DNA of 64,000 nt, from the NCBI RefSeq assembly GCF_017183135.1, contig NZ_JADDXW010000010.1:91304-155303 (forward strand). The letters run 5' to 3'. This document shows positions 45,859 through 55,765 of the stretch, one piece after another. The position numbers were made by a program, and so were the translations under genes. The notes beneath the pieces were generated by a model that saw only the letters and a list, made by a program, of their open reading frames with translations, searched no databases and had not been told where the DNA came from. This DNA is from Aurantimonas marina (GTDB taxonomy: Bacteria; Pseudomonadota; Alphaproteobacteria; Rhizobiales; Rhizobiaceae). The first letter of the stretch is position 1; each line of letters opens with the position of its first letter.

Positions 45859-46272
45859 ATGCAGGCCTTTGAACTCGACCTTCGTCTTGCCAGGGACACG
45901 ACGACGATCGGCCGTCTGGGGCTCTGCGAATTGCGGCTGATGAACGATCGCCGCTGGCCCTGGCTGATCCTCGTGCCACAGCGCAACGACATCACCGAGT
46001 TCCATGACCTCACCCCGCTCGACCAGACCATGCTGACCTTCGAGACGGGCCTCGTCTCCAAGGCGCTGAAGAGCCTGACCAAGGCCGACAAGATCAATAT
46101 CGGCTCGCTCGGCAACATCGTGCCGATGTTTCACCTCCACATCGTGGCGCGGCACGATGGCGATCCGAACTGGCCCGGACCGGTGTGGGGCCATGGAACG
46201 GTGGAACGCTATGAGGCCGACGTCAGCGATCGATTCGTCGCCGACATCCGGCAAGTGGTGCTGCCGGTATGA
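45859..46272 (+). CDS. HIT domain protein
   Basis: A 137-residue HIT-fold protein with FHLHIVARHDGDPNWPGPVWG. The first and nucleophilic middle histidine of the triad are kept (H-L-H), but the third is replaced by Val, so activity may differ from standard Hint hydrolases. The start is preceded by AAGGAT. Its last four bases overlap the NADH pyrophosphatase gene (ATGA). Confidence 0.85.
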   Translation: MQAFELDLRLARDTTTIGRLGLCELRLMNDRRWPWLILVPQRNDITEFHDLTPLDQTMLTFETGLVSKALKSLTKADKINIGSLGNIVPMFHLHIVARHDGDPNWPGPVWGHGTVERYEADVSDRFVADIRQVVLPV

Positions 46273-47228
46273 AGGACGACGGCCAGCGCATGACGATTCC
46301 TGCCACGCCGGAACTGAGCGGGCTGACCGGTTTTGGCGGCAACCGGCTGTGGCGGGACGGCGAACGGCGCAACGGCGATAGTCTCGCCGCCGCGCTGGCG
46401 CATCCGGATGCCCGCATCTTTCTCACTCATGACGATCAGTGGCTATGCCGCACCACGGACGCTTCCGCTCCGGACCCGAGCTTCGCGAAGTCGGAGAGCG
46501 TGGATCTCGGCGCGAAGCTGGACGACTGCGTGCTCCTCGGCTTCGATCCCGCGGGCCGGCCATCGCTCGCCGCTTCGATCGACGACGCGCCAGCTCTGGC
46601 GAACGATTTCGCGTTGATCGGTCTCCGCTCGATCGCACTGCAAGCGTTCCTCGATCCCGATACGGAAGGGCAGCTCGGCCAGGCAGCGCATCTCCTCGGA
46701 TGGCATGCCAGGAACCGGTTCTGCGCCCGCTGCGGCAACTCCACGGCAGCGGAAGCGGCGGGTTACCGCCGCCGTTGCACCAACTGCGACGACGTCGTCT
46801 TCCCGCGCACCGACCCGGTGACGATCATGCTCGTCCACGACGGCAACGGGCGTTGTGTGCTCGGTCGCCAGCCGCATTTTCCGGAGAATTTCTGGTCCTG
46901 TCTCGCCGGCTTCGTCGAGCCCGGCGAAACTGTGGAAGCCGCAGTCCGGCGCGAAACCCTCGAGGAATCGGGTCTTGCGGTCGGGACGGTCCGCTATCTC
47001 GCCTCGCAGCCCTGGCCGTTTCCCGGCAGTCTGATGATCGGCTGCATCGCCCACGCGACCAGCCGCGACATCGATTTCGACGCCGAAGAACTGGAAGCCT
47101 GTCGCTGGTTCGCGCGCGACGAGGTCCAGACCATGCTGGCGGATCGTCATCATCAGGGGCTGTCCGTACCGCGGCGCTTCGCCATCGCCCACCACCTGAT
47201 CAAGGCCTTCGCCGACAACGCCCTTTGA
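46269..47228 (+). CDS. nudC: NAD(+) diphosphatase / NADH pyrophosphatase
   Basis: 319 residues. A zinc finger (CARCGNSTAAEAAG... with Cys pair RRCTNC) precedes the Nudix box GFVEPGETVEAAVRRETLEESG, which holds all catalytic Glu residues. Family NudC enzymes cleave NAD(H) to NMN and AMP and can remove NAD caps from RNA. The start overlaps the HIT gene by four bases, suggesting nucleotide-housekeeping co-expression. Confidence 0.94.
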   Translation: MKDDGQRMTIPATPELSGLTGFGGNRLWRDGERRNGDSLAAALAHPDARIFLTHDDQWLCRTTDASAPDPSFAKSESVDLGAKLDDCVLLGFDPAGRPSLAASIDDAPALANDFALIGLRSIALQAFLDPDTEGQLGQAAHLLGWHARNRFCARCGNSTAAEAAGYRRRCTNCDDVVFPRTDPVTIMLVHDGNGRCVLGRQPHFPENFWSCLAGFVEPGETVEAAVRRETLEESGLAVGTVRYLASQPWPFPGSLMIGCIAHATSRDIDFDAEELEACRWFARDEVQTMLADRHHQGLSVPRRFAIAHHLIKAFADNAL

Positions 47229-47243
47229 CGCCGCGGGCCTTGA

Positions 47244-48116
47244 CTAAAGCATCGGACCGTAGAGCCGCTCCGGCGCAGCCTCGTAGACGCCCAGAATCCT
47301 GACGTCATGGGTGAAGAACGACAGCTCCTCGAACGCCAGGCGGAGCGACTCGTCCTGCGGATGGCCTTCGACATCGGCATAAAACTGCGTGGCGATGAAA
47401 TGCCCGCCGATCTGGTAGCTTTCCAGCTTGGTCATGTTGACGCTATTGGTCGCGAAACCCCCGAGCGCCTTGTAGAGCGAAGCTGGCAGGTTGCGGACCT
47501 CGAAGACGAAGGTCGTCACGGTGCGCCCGCCTTTCGGCGCCCAGAGATCGGCGTCATGGGCGCCCGGTCGCGACAGGATGACGAAGCGGGTGATGTTGTT
47601 GGCTGAATCCTCGACGTTCCGCTCAAGGATATCGAGGCCGTAATGTGTGGCCGCCAGCTCCGGCGCGAGCGCCGCCATCGACCGGTCGCCGGCTTCCGAA
47701 ACCTCTCGCGCCGCGCCCGCCGTATCGCCGGAGACGATGGGCTTCCAGCCATTGGTGCGGATGTATTTCCGGCACTGGCCGAGCGCGTGCACATGGCTCT
47801 GGACGCTGCGAATTTCGTCGCGGGCGACGCCCGGCAGCACCATCAGCTGAAAATGGATCGGCATGAAATATTCGCCGACGATCCGCAGACCCGAATCCGG
47901 CATCAGATGATGGATATCGGCCACCCGCCCGGCGAGCGTGTTCTCGATCGGGATCATCGCCAGCGCCGCCTCGCCGGTGCGCACGGCATCGAAGGCGTCG
48001 TCGAACGACGGGCAAGGCAGCGGCGTCATCTCTGGATGGACGACATGACAGGCCATATCCGAATTCGCGCCCGGTTCGCCCTGGAATGCGATCCGCTTCG
48101 TCGCAGCTTCGCTCAC
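47244..48116 (-). CDS. pheA: Prephenate dehydratase
   Basis: A 290-residue monofunctional enzyme, making phenylpyruvate in phenylalanine synthesis. The catalytic domain starts [15 protein letters not shown] and has [16 protein letters not shown]. An ACT regulatory domain at the C-terminus has the [21 protein letters not shown] segment, where Phe feedback binding is expected. It starts at GTG 48116 and overlaps the kdsB stop (GTGA). It has no chorismate mutase domain. Confidence 0.95.
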   Translation of the reverse strand: MSEAATKRIAFQGEPGANSDMACHVVHPEMTPLPCPSFDDAFDAVRTGEAALAMIPIENTLAGRVADIHHLMPDSGLRIVGEYFMPIHFQLMVLPGVARDEIRSVQSHVHALGQCRKYIRTNGWKPIVSGDTAGAAREVSEAGDRSMAALAPELAATHYGLDILERNVEDSANNITRFVILSRPGAHDADLWAPKGGRTVTTFVFEVRNLPASLYKALGGFATNSVNMTKLESYQIGGHFIATQFYADVEGHPQDESLRLAFEELSFFTHDVRILGVYEAAPERLYGPML

Positions 48117-48847
48117 GCTTCAACTCCATACATTGTCCGCGCCCGGACTAGATCCTCCGGCCCGTCGACTCCCAGCGGCACCGTCTCGACGATCTCTGCG
48201 TCGATACGCATACCGTTCTCCAGGGCACGCAGTTGTTCCAGCCGCTCGCGGATCTCCAGCGTGGAGGGCGGGAGCCGGACGAAACGCTCCAGCCCCGCTC
48301 GCCGGTAAGCGTAGAGACCGACATGGTGATAGAGCGGCCCCTCGCCCCATGGCGCCGTGGCGCGGGTGAAATACAGCGCCCGCAACCGCGAGGGACCGAT
48401 CGGCGAGCCGACCAGCTTCACCACGTTGGGATTGGTCTTCTCGGCTTCGTCGCGAATCGCCACGCACAGGGTCGCGATGTCGCAGCGCGGGTCATCGAAG
48501 GGCGCGAGAACCCGCCGAATCGCCTCCGGCTCGATGGTCGGAAGATCGCCTTGCACGTTCACCACCGTTTCGACGGCACTCTCCGGGTCCAGCCGCGTCA
48601 GCGCCTCGAAGATGCGGTCGGAGCCCGACGGGTGATCGGGCGAGGTCATCACCGCCTCATGCCCGGCGGCGACGACGACGGCCCGAATCGCCTCGGCGTC
48701 GGTTGCCACGACGACCCGGCCGATGCCGGCGGCCTCGGCGCGCTCGGCGACGCGCACCACCATCGGCCGGCCCGCAATATCGGCGAGCGCCTTGGCCGGC
48801 AACCGGGTGGAGCCGAGGCGCGCGGGAATGAGCACGAGAATCGTCAT
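48113..48847 (-). CDS. kdsB: CMP-KDO synthetase (3-deoxy-manno-octulosonate cytidylyltransferase)
   Basis: A 244-residue nucleotidyltransferase that activates KDO for lipopolysaccharide inner core. It starts [20 protein letters not shown] and has the [10 protein letters not shown] and [15 protein letters not shown] motifs. The start at 48847 is preferred; a longer reading to 48913 lacks family residues. It is divergent from the membrane cytochrome c, a pairing common in the Hyphomicrobiales. Confidence 0.95.
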   Translation of the reverse strand: MTILVLIPARLGSTRLPAKALADIAGRPMVVRVAERAEAAGIGRVVVATDAEAIRAVVVAAGHEAVMTSPDHPSGSDRIFEALTRLDPESAVETVVNVQGDLPTIEPEAIRRVLAPFDDPRCDIATLCVAIRDEAEKTNPNVVKLVGSPIGPSRLRALYFTRATAPWGEGPLYHHVGLYAYRRAGLERFVRLPPSTLEIRERLEQLRALENGMRIDAEIVETVPLGVDGPEDLVRARTMYGVEA

Positions 48848-49030
48848 GGGCTCCGCATGAACCGAAAGATGGCGCACAGACGCTGGAACAGCGCAGCGCA
48901 GCAAAAAAGGCACCGAAACCGCCTCTTACAGCTGTTGCCATCAAACCGCAAAGCACCTAGGTTTCGCCCGTTTTTCGCCAGTGGACAGCGACGGCCTTGC
49001 GCCGTCTTTGCAGAGGGAGCCGTCCCACCA

Positions 49031-50230
49031 ATGAATTCCTTCGAGTTCAACAAGATCGCCGGTGCCGTACTCGCGACGATCTTCGTCCTGTTTGGTGGGA
49101 GTATCCTCGCCGAGGGGCTCTTCCACTCCGAGGTCCCCGAAACGCCGGGATACGAGATCGTCGTGGCGGAGGCGGATTCCGGCGGCGCCGAAGGTGGAGC
49201 CGCCAAGGCCGAGGACCCCCCGATCGCCACGCTGCTGCAGACCGCGGATGCCGAGGCCGGCGCCGGGCAGTTCAAGAAATGCGCAGCCTGCCACACGGCG
49301 GAAAAGGGCGGCGCGAACAAGGTCGGGCCGCATCTTTGGGACGTCGTCGACCGGCCGATCGCGTCGGTCTCAGACTTCGCCTATTCTTCCGGCATGAAGG
49401 ACTTTTCCCAGGGCGGATCGGTCAACTGGGACTACGAGCATCTCTACGGCTTCCTGAAGAACCCCAAAGGTTATGTACCGGGCACTGCGATGGGCTTTGC
49501 CGGTCTCAAGGACCCGAAAGCCCGTGCCGAACTGATCGCCTATCTGCGCACCCGCTCCGACAGTCCCGCACCGCTTCCGCAGGCCCCGGCCGAGGGTGCC
49601 GCGCCGGCCGAAACCGCCGTGACCGACCCGGCGACGACCACGCAGCCGGAAGAATCGACCAACGACGCCCAGGCCCAGGCGCCGGCGGTGACCGACACGA
49701 ACGCGGCACAGGCCGCACCGGGTGCCGAGGCAGCGCCGACGCAGGCGGCCGGCGAACAGGCTCAGGCGCCGGCGGCCCCAGCGCCTGAACCTGCAGCGCC
49801 GGCCGAAAGCGCCGCTCCGGATGCGGCTGCGCAGCAATCCGATGCGGCGGCGCCAACGGCAGCAGCGCCCCAGCAGACGGCGACCGTTGCGGGCGACCCG
49901 GCGGCCGGTGAAAAAGTGTTCCGCAAATGTGCAGCCTGCCATGCCGTCGGCGAAGGCGCCAAGAACAAGCTCGGTCCGGAGCTGAACGGCATCGTCGGCG
50001 AAAAGATCGCCGCCGTCGAAGGCTACAAGTTCTCCCCGGCTCTGACCGAATACGCAGCGACCCATCCGACCTGGACGGTCGCGGAGCTAACCGCCTGGCT
50101 GACCGATCCCAAGGGCACCGTGCCGGGGACAAAAATGTCCTTCGCCGGTATCAAGAAGCCGGAGGACATCGCCAATATCATCGCCTATCTCGCGACCTTC
50201 GACGAGACCGGCGCCCAGACAGGCAACTGA
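49031..50230 (+). CDS. Membrane-anchored two-domain cytochrome c (CycM-like)
   Basis: 399 residues. An N-terminal anchor ([18 protein letters not shown]) is followed by a first class-I cytochrome c domain: CAACH at 84-88, axial Met near 154 in GTAMGFAG. A ~110-residue Ala/Pro/Gln-rich linker (about 178-287) leads to a second cytochrome domain: CAACH at 300-304, Met 369 in GTKMSFAG. CycM-type proteins carry electrons between the bc1 complex and cytochrome oxidase; most have only the first domain. The second domain looks intact. A strong terminator follows. Confidence 0.9.
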   Translation: MNSFEFNKIAGAVLATIFVLFGGSILAEGLFHSEVPETPGYEIVVAEADSGGAEGGAAKAEDPPIATLLQTADAEAGAGQFKKCAACHTAEKGGANKVGPHLWDVVDRPIASVSDFAYSSGMKDFSQGGSVNWDYEHLYGFLKNPKGYVPGTAMGFAGLKDPKARAELIAYLRTRSDSPAPLPQAPAEGAAPAETAVTDPATTTQPEESTNDAQAQAPAVTDTNAAQAAPGAEAAPTQAAGEQAQAPAAPAPEPAAPAESAAPDAAAQQSDAAAPTAAAPQQTATVAGDPAAGEKVFRKCAACHAVGEGAKNKLGPELNGIVGEKIAAVEGYKFSPALTEYAATHPTWTVAELTAWLTDPKGTVPGTKMSFAGIKKPEDIANIIAYLATFDETGAQTGN

Positions 50231-50273
50231 TCGGCGGGCGGCGCCTCTGAGGGTTGCATCGACGGATCATGAC

Positions 50274-50304
50274 AAAGGCCCTGGTGAAAACCGGGGCCTT
50301 TCTT
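50274..50304 (+). terminator. Rho-independent terminator of the cytochrome c gene
   Basis: AAAGGCCC (50274-50281) pairs with GGGCCTTT (50294-50301); the stem continues through a T-G pair and GGT/ACC to a GAAA tetraloop, followed by CTT. A typical strong terminator 44 bp after the stop. Confidence 0.93.
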
Positions 50305-50602
50305 GTGTAAGGCGCTGTCAGCTGTCACCTCCGATCGGTCGCGAGACGGTCTCATTCCGTGAAAGTGGATTCGACCCATTTGGTTGACGGTCACTGGATT
50401 GCTTTTCTGCCCCCAACATACGAGGGGCGCCCACATTCAGGGCGGGTACCGCTGGCCAAACACCCTGATGCAATCCTTCCGCGAAACGCCGAAAGTTGCT
50501 GTCCCGGAAGACATCCGAACGCCGGACCCTGCGAACAAAATCCGGACTGTTCTCGGCGCAGAACGCCAAGGTTTACGTAAGATCACGTGCCGCGATTGTC
50601 GC
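50305..50602. other. 298-bp stretch without a supportable gene
   Basis: No convincing coding frame, ribosome binding site or RNA gene seen here. The base composition is less GC-rich than the flanks. It separates the cytochrome c gene from the minus-strand arginine-rich gene. Confidence 0.5.
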
Positions 50603-51010
50603 TCAACGATCGAACCGGCCGTCCATCAACAGCTTTCGCGCGGTACGCGCTCGTGCATTACCCGCCCGCGCGTCCCGTTTTATTTCTTCCCAATTGCGGG
50701 AGAGGTACTCGGCGGGGAACTCTTCGAGCACACTGCCCTGCTTGTATTCGTCAATGATCTGCTGGCCCGTTCGTCGACGATATCGCTCGTCACGTTGACG
50801 CCGGGTGACGTTCCGTCCGCGCCGCACGTGACGGTCTCGTCCGCGTTCGCGCTCTCGTCGTTCTCGACGCTGACGCCGCCGCCGCTCCCGCGCTCTTTCG
50901 CGTTGCTGTTGGCGTTCGCGCTGGCGCCGACGCCGTTGCTGGCGTCGTCGCCGTGCCCGGCGCGCCCGCGCGGCCGCACGGGCTCGGGCTACCGCTGCGG
51001 GGACCGGCAT
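50603..51010 (-). CDS. Arginine-rich protein with a toxin-tail-like C-terminus
   Basis: 135 residues. Residues ~8-75 are almost entirely Arg, Gln, Ala and Glu and look disordered or nucleic-acid-binding. From about residue 78 there is ordinary sequence (GQQIIDEYKQGSVLEEFPAE, then EIKRDARAGNARARTARKLL and DGRFDR). That tail resembles the C-terminal ends of some polymorphic/Rhs-type effectors, but I cannot name the family. AGGAGGAGGG stands before ATG 51010, so translation is very likely. It starts 13 bases after the upstream hypothetical gene ends. Confidence 0.6.
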   Translation of the reverse strand: MPVPAAVARARAAARARRARRRRQQRRRRQRERQQQRERARERRRRQRRERRERERGRDRHVRRGRNVTRRQRDERYRRRTGQQIIDEYKQGSVLEEFPAEYLSRNWEEIKRDARAGNARARTARKLLMDGRFDR

Positions 51011-51023
51011 GGCGTCCCTCCTC

Positions 51024-51467
51024 CTAGCGCGGTCCCCAGTCGGATGTTCCGTCGGCCCAGATGATCAGGTAGTTGCGATAGGGGACGTTGTTTAATGGGC
51101 CCTCGAAAGTCACGCGAATGTCGAAGCGAACCCCGTCCATGACGTTGTCCTCACATTCGTCAGCGCCTTTTTCGATGGACGTCGACTCCGCGTCTGACTC
51201 GATGATGGTGAATAGGGGTGCGGTGAACCGGTCCTTGATTCCCCAGCGTTCGTTCCGCAGTCGGCACGGCGGATCGAACACGTCCCAGTCGAAAAAGAAG
51301 GTCACGGACGCTAGGGTCATGCCCAGCAAATTTTGGGCCGAGAATGTCCACGTCATCGAGCCGCCGGGCCGCGGTTCCTCGAGGCGAATTGCGGTCAGTG
51401 TCTCGAAACTGCTCTGCTTCCTCACGTGCTGCATGTACGCTTCGAAGGCTTGCTTTGAATCCGACAT
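51024..51467 (-). CDS. Hypothetical protein, first gene of the arginine-rich unit
   Basis: 147 residues, soluble, mixed alpha/beta, without signal peptide or membrane segments. Notable stretches are the aromatic VTFFFDWDVFDPPCRL and an acidic patch (DAESTSIEKGADECEDN); the end is NYLIIWADGTSDWGPR. I do not recognise the family. GGAG lies about ten bases before ATG 51467. Its stop is followed immediately by the Shine-Dalgarno of the arginine-rich gene, so the two form one operon. Base use is more AT-rich than the neighbours, hinting at transfer. Confidence 0.55.
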   Translation of the reverse strand: MSDSKQAFEAYMQHVRKQSSFETLTAIRLEEPRPGGSMTWTFSAQNLLGMTLASVTFFFDWDVFDPPCRLRNERWGIKDRFTAPLFTIIESDAESTSIEKGADECEDNVMDGVRFDIRVTFEGPLNNVPYRNYLIIWADGTSDWGPR

Positions 51468-51926
51468 GGCGCTGGGTCTCCGTGATGGCCCGTGAGCTGC
51501 TTCACCTCTTATCGTTCATATGGCAGCCGCGGGGCCGCTGGAATTGGAATGAATCGTCTCGTGCGATCCAAGTAAAATAGCAGCTATCGCATGTTCGCAA
51601 AACATACTAACGCGAAGCGGACGTAGCGGCACTGAAAATTGTTGAACCATATTCGGCCTGGAACGCTTGTGTCGTGAGACGGGCGCCTGGGCTGTCTGCG
51701 CGGGCCGAAACGGCGCCATGCGGCGAACCAGGGGCGATCTCCCGACGCACACTTGGTGTGCCTCACGGAAGTCGTGCTGGTTCGACGATGCATGGCGACC
51801 GTCGTCGGTCGGCGCCGTCGACCTCCATTAAGATTTGGTCAGGTGACTTCCATCGAACGATGGCCATAAATGGCTGGAATTGTCGTGGGATGCCAACGCT
51901 CGCGACCCCCCGAGGAGGTTCCGCCC
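51468..51926. other. 459-bp AT-richer gap before the peptide transporter
   Basis: No supportable gene seen on either strand. Around 51540-51640 the sequence is clearly less GC-rich than the chromosome average. It should hold promoters for the hypothetical pair (minus) and for the transporter operon (plus). Confidence 0.55.
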
Positions 51927-53885
51927 TTGCCCCTGCCGATGCGATCCGCCCGTCTCGCCTGCCTCTTGGCGGCTGTCCTCGCGCTTGGATCGGCCCCGGT
52001 GCTTTCCCAGGAAAAGAGCGGCGAGCCCGTCGCCGCCGCACCGGACAGCCAGACGACCTCGGTCGCGGCGGAAAACCAGACCAAGGCATCTGAGGCGGGC
52101 GAGTGGCAAACGTCGTCGTCGCTGATCGGCCCGTCGAAATATTCCGCCGACTTCAAGCACTATGACTACGTCAATCCCGATGCACCGAAGGGCGGCACGC
52201 TCAATTCCGTCGCCATCGGCTCCTTCGACAGCCTCAACCCCTTCGTCGTGCGCGGCACGCCGGCGGCGGGTCTCGCCGTCTTCGGCGGCGGCATCCTTTA
52301 TGACACCCTGATGGAGCAGTCGCCCGACGAGCCGGGAACGGCCCATGCGATGATCGCCGAGGCGATGCGCCATCCGGCCGACTTTTCCTCCGTCACCTTC
52401 CGGCTGAACCCGAAGGCGCGCTGGCACGATGGCGAACCGATCACCGTCGAGGACGTGATCTGGAGCTTCGAGACCCTGACGAAGCTGCACCCCCAGTGGT
52501 CGGCCTATTACAAGAACGTCACCAAGGCCGAGAAGACCGGCGAAGGGGAAGTCACCTTCACATTCGATCAGGCGAACAATCGCGAGCTGCCCAACATCAT
52601 GGGCGATCTCACGGTCCTGCCGAAACATTGGTGGGAGGGCACCGGCGCCGACGGAAAACCGCGCGACATCGGCGAGCCGTCGCTGGAAAAGCCGCTCGGC
52701 TCGGGTCCCTACAGGGTCGGCTCGGTCTCTACCGGCAAGTCGATCGAATGGGAGCGTGTTCCCGACTATTGGGGCGCCGACAACCCGACCCGCGTCGGCC
52801 GCTACAATTACGACACCATCCGCTATGTCTATCTGCGTGATGCCAACGCGGCATGGGAGGCCTTCAAGAAGGGCGGGCTCGATGACTGGCGGCTTGAGAA
52901 CATCTCCCGGCGCTGGGCCGAGGGCTATGATTTCCCGGCGGTCAAGAACGGCCAAGTGATCCGCAAGACCATCGACAACGGCCAGGTGCAGTCGATGCAG
53001 GCCTATGTGTTCAACAACCGACTGCCGAAATTCCGGGACAGGCGGGTGCGCAAGGCGCTGACGCTGGCCTATAATTTCGAGGAGATGAACCGCACGCTGT
53101 TCTTCGGCCTGTATCAGCGCATGGACAGCTATTTCGACAACAGCGAATTGTCCGCGACCGGGCTGCCGGACGAGCGCGAATTGAAGTATCTGGAGCCCCT
53201 GAAGGGCCAGATTCCCGACGAGGTCTTCACCGAGGAGTTCACCCTGCCGATCTACGGCGACGCGGCCTCGGCGCGCAATTATCTGCGCGAGGCGCTCGGC
53301 CTTCTCAAGGAGGCCGGCTACGAGCTCGAGGGCACGACCCTCGTCGATGCCGAAACGGGCGAGCCCTTCACCATCGAGTTTCTCGGCAACGACCCGGCCG
53401 ACAACCGGGTACTCGAGCCCTTCGCGCGCCAATTGAAGCGTCTCGGCATCCAGACGAACGTCCGCATCGTCGACACCAACCAGTATATCGAGCGGATGAA
53501 CAATTTCGAGTTCGAGGCCGTCGGCATGCGCTATCCGGGCCAGTCGCTGTCGCCCGGCAACGAGCAGCGCGACTTCTGGAGCACGGTCGCCGCCGACGCG
53601 CCCGGCAGCCGCAACTATGCCGGCATCAAGAACCCGGCGATCGACCAGCTCATCAACGACATCGTCTATGCGCCGAGCCGGGAGGATCTGGTCGCGGCCA
53701 CGCGCGCCCTCGATCGGGTCATGCTCTGGGAATATTACGTCGTGCCGCAATGGTACAAATCCGAGGACTGGCTGGCCTATTGGGACAAGTTCGGCATGCC
53801 CGAGAAGCAGCCGGAATATTCCGGCATCGATTCCTTTTCCTGGTGGATCAAGGCCGCCGAGAAAGACACGGCCTCGGCGAACTGA
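51927..53885 (+). CDS. yejA: Family 5 extracellular solute-binding protein (YejA-like), first copy
   Basis: About 652 residues. A Sec signal peptide (MRSARLACLLAAVLALGSAP) is followed by the family 5 (SBP_bac_5) fold: YDYVNPDAPKGGTLNSVAIG, FRLNPKARWHDGEPITVEDV and WERVPDYWGADNP. The PDAPKGG opening is typical of YejA-like oligopeptide/microcin-C-type receptors. TTG 51927 has GAGGAGG eight bases upstream; ATG 51939 is the alternative. Its stop overlaps the next gene. Confidence 0.93.
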   Translation: MPLPMRSARLACLLAAVLALGSAPVLSQEKSGEPVAAAPDSQTTSVAAENQTKASEAGEWQTSSSLIGPSKYSADFKHYDYVNPDAPKGGTLNSVAIGSFDSLNPFVVRGTPAAGLAVFGGGILYDTLMEQSPDEPGTAHAMIAEAMRHPADFSSVTFRLNPKARWHDGEPITVEDVIWSFETLTKLHPQWSAYYKNVTKAEKTGEGEVTFTFDQANNRELPNIMGDLTVLPKHWWEGTGADGKPRDIGEPSLEKPLGSGPYRVGSVSTGKSIEWERVPDYWGADNPTRVGRYNYDTIRYVYLRDANAAWEAFKKGGLDDWRLENISRRWAEGYDFPAVKNGQVIRKTIDNGQVQSMQAYVFNNRLPKFRDRRVRKALTLAYNFEEMNRTLFFGLYQRMDSYFDNSELSATGLPDERELKYLEPLKGQIPDEVFTEEFTLPIYGDAASARNYLREALGLLKEAGYELEGTTLVDAETGEPFTIEFLGNDPADNRVLEPFARQLKRLGIQTNVRIVDTNQYIERMNNFEFEAVGMRYPGQSLSPGNEQRDFWSTVAADAPGSRNYAGIKNPAIDQLINDIVYAPSREDLVAATRALDRVMLWEYYVVPQWYKSEDWLAYWDKFGMPEKQPEYSGIDSFSWWIKAAEKDTASAN

Positions 53886-55765
53886 TGGCGACCGCGCTGA
53901 GCCACCTTACCCGTCGCCGCTTCGGTCAACTCGCGCTGGCCGCCGGCGCAACGGCCGCGTTGCCGCGAACGCCCTTCGCCGAGGTGGCGACGGACACGCC
54001 GCTGCATGGCCTGTCGGCCTTCGGCGAGCTGAAATACGGTCCCGATTTCAGCCATTTCGATTACGCCAATCCCGAGGCGCCGCAGGGCGGCCAGATGAAT
54101 CTCGCCGTGTCGAACTGGACACTCAACCAGTCGCCGATGACCTTCGACACACTGAATACCTTCGTGCTGCAAGGCAACGCGCCGCCGCGCATGGAGAGTC
54201 TTTACGACGCGCTGATGGTCGCCTCGCTCGACGAGCCGGACGCGATCTACTGCGCGCTAGCCGAGAGCGTCGCGGTCTCGAAAGACCGCAATGCCTTCAC
54301 CTTCAAGCTCCGGCCGGAGGCGAAATTCTCGACTGGCGAGCCGGTAACCGCCGACGACGTCGTCTTCACCTACGAGACGCTGAAGGAGGTTGGCCATCCC
54401 AGCCTGCAAGTCGTGCTGCGGGCGGTGAGCGAGATCACCGCCGAGGACGCGCGGACGGTCCGGATCGGCTTTTCCGGCGATCAGAGCTATCAGGACGCAT
54501 TGAACGCCTTCGGCATCCCGATCGTCCCGCGCGCATTCTTCGAGGATAAGGAATTCGACCGAGTGAGCGGCGAGACGATTCCCGGCAGCGGCCGCTTCGC
54601 GATCGCCCGCTCCGAATTCGGCCGCTTCATCGAATATCGCAAGCGCGAGGATTATTGGGCGAAGGATCTGCCCTTCGCCAGGGGCCTCGACCACTTCGAC
54701 ATGCTGCGGATCGATTTCTTCCGCGACCGGCAGCCGGCGCTGGAAGCGTTCAAGAAGGGCATCATCACCTTCCGCGAGGAGTTCACCACCAAGGATTGGG
54801 CGACGGAGTACGATTTTCCGGCGGTGGCGAGCGGCGCGGTGGTGAAACGCGAATTTCCTGGCGAGGAACGGCCGAAATTCCAGTGCTGGGCGCTCAATCA
54901 GCGGCGGACGCGCTTCGCCGACAGCCGGGTGCGCCACGCGATCAACATGTGTTTCGACTTCGAATGGACCAACGCCAACCTGTTGTTCGGTCAACGCATC
55001 CATTCCGATTCTCCCTTCCAGGGCTCTGAATTCGTCGCCGAAGGCCAGCCGTCGGAGGCGGAGCTCGCCCTCTTGGGACCGCTGCGGGGCGACATCCCGG
55101 ACGCGGTTTTCGGCGAGGTCTGGGTCCAGCCGGTCAGCGACGGCAGTGGCCGCGATCGCGTGATGCTGCGCGAGGCGACCCGGCTCCTTGGCGAGGCTGG
55201 CTGGACGCGCCGGGGCAACCGGCTGGTGAACGAGGCGGGCGAGCCGTTTCGCCTGGAGTTCCTGACCCAGGGCCAGGAACAGCAGCGCGTCTATGCCAAA
55301 TTCATGGAAACCCTGCGCGTGATCGGAATCGATGCCTCGACGCGGCTCGTCGACGCCGCTCAATATCAGGATCGGGTGAACCGCTTCGATTTCGACATGA
55401 TTCTCGCCGCCTTCAGCCTCGGCGCCACGCCGACCCGCGAGAGCCTGTCGCTGTTCTTCAGCAGCGACGCGGCGGACCGCTCCGGCGCCTACAACTATCC
55501 CGGCATGACGAGCAAGGCGGTGGATACGCTGCTGGCGAAGGCCGGCTCGGCCAACAGCCGCGCCGATCTGGTGACGGCGATGCGCGCCCTCGACCGGGTG
55601 CTGCGCTGGCGCCTCGACTGGCTGCCGAACATCAGCTCGAACGTCCACCGCGCCGCTTTCTGGAACATCTTCGGCTTCAAGGACACCAAGCCGGATTACG
55701 GCTGGCCGGTGGAAAGCCTGTGGTGGTTCGACAAGGACAAGGCCAGGGCGATCGGCCGCGCGTGA
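53885..55765 (+). CDS. Family 5 extracellular solute-binding protein (YejA-like), second copy
   Basis: A 626-residue paralogue of the preceding gene, with a twin-arginine signal (LTRRRFGQLALAAGATAALP) rather than a Sec signal. FDYANPEAPQGGQMNLAVSN and FTFKLRPEAKFSTGEPVTAD match the same fold. The start overlaps the upstream stop by one base. Two receptors with different export routes probably widen the substrate range of one permease (inference). Confidence 0.92.
   Translation: MATALSHLTRRRFGQLALAAGATAALPRTPFAEVATDTPLHGLSAFGELKYGPDFSHFDYANPEAPQGGQMNLAVSNWTLNQSPMTFDTLNTFVLQGNAPPRMESLYDALMVASLDEPDAIYCALAESVAVSKDRNAFTFKLRPEAKFSTGEPVTADDVVFTYETLKEVGHPSLQVVLRAVSEITAEDARTVRIGFSGDQSYQDALNAFGIPIVPRAFFEDKEFDRVSGETIPGSGRFAIARSEFGRFIEYRKREDYWAKDLPFARGLDHFDMLRIDFFRDRQPALEAFKKGIITFREEFTTKDWATEYDFPAVASGAVVKREFPGEERPKFQCWALNQRRTRFADSRVRHAINMCFDFEWTNANLLFGQRIHSDSPFQGSEFVAEGQPSEAELALLGPLRGDIPDAVFGEVWVQPVSDGSGRDRVMLREATRLLGEAGWTRRGNRLVNEAGEPFRLEFLTQGQEQQRVYAKFMETLRVIGIDASTRLVDAAQYQDRVNRFDFDMILAAFSLGATPTRESLSLFFSSDAADRSGAYNYPGMTSKAVDTLLAKAGSANSRADLVTAMRALDRVLRWRLDWLPNISSNVHRAAFWNIFGFKDTKPDYGWPVESLWWFDKDKARAIGRA

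Noticed and set aside
50384..51064. 226-codon plus-strand frame over the arginine-rich gene
   Set aside because: No ribosome binding site and Pro/Ser/Arg-rich shadow composition; the minus strand has AGGAGG and an operon partner.
51828..53750. 640-codon open frame opposite yejA
   Set aside because: Antisense shadow of a clear family 5 binding protein. Its composition is unlike a real protein and it has no start context.
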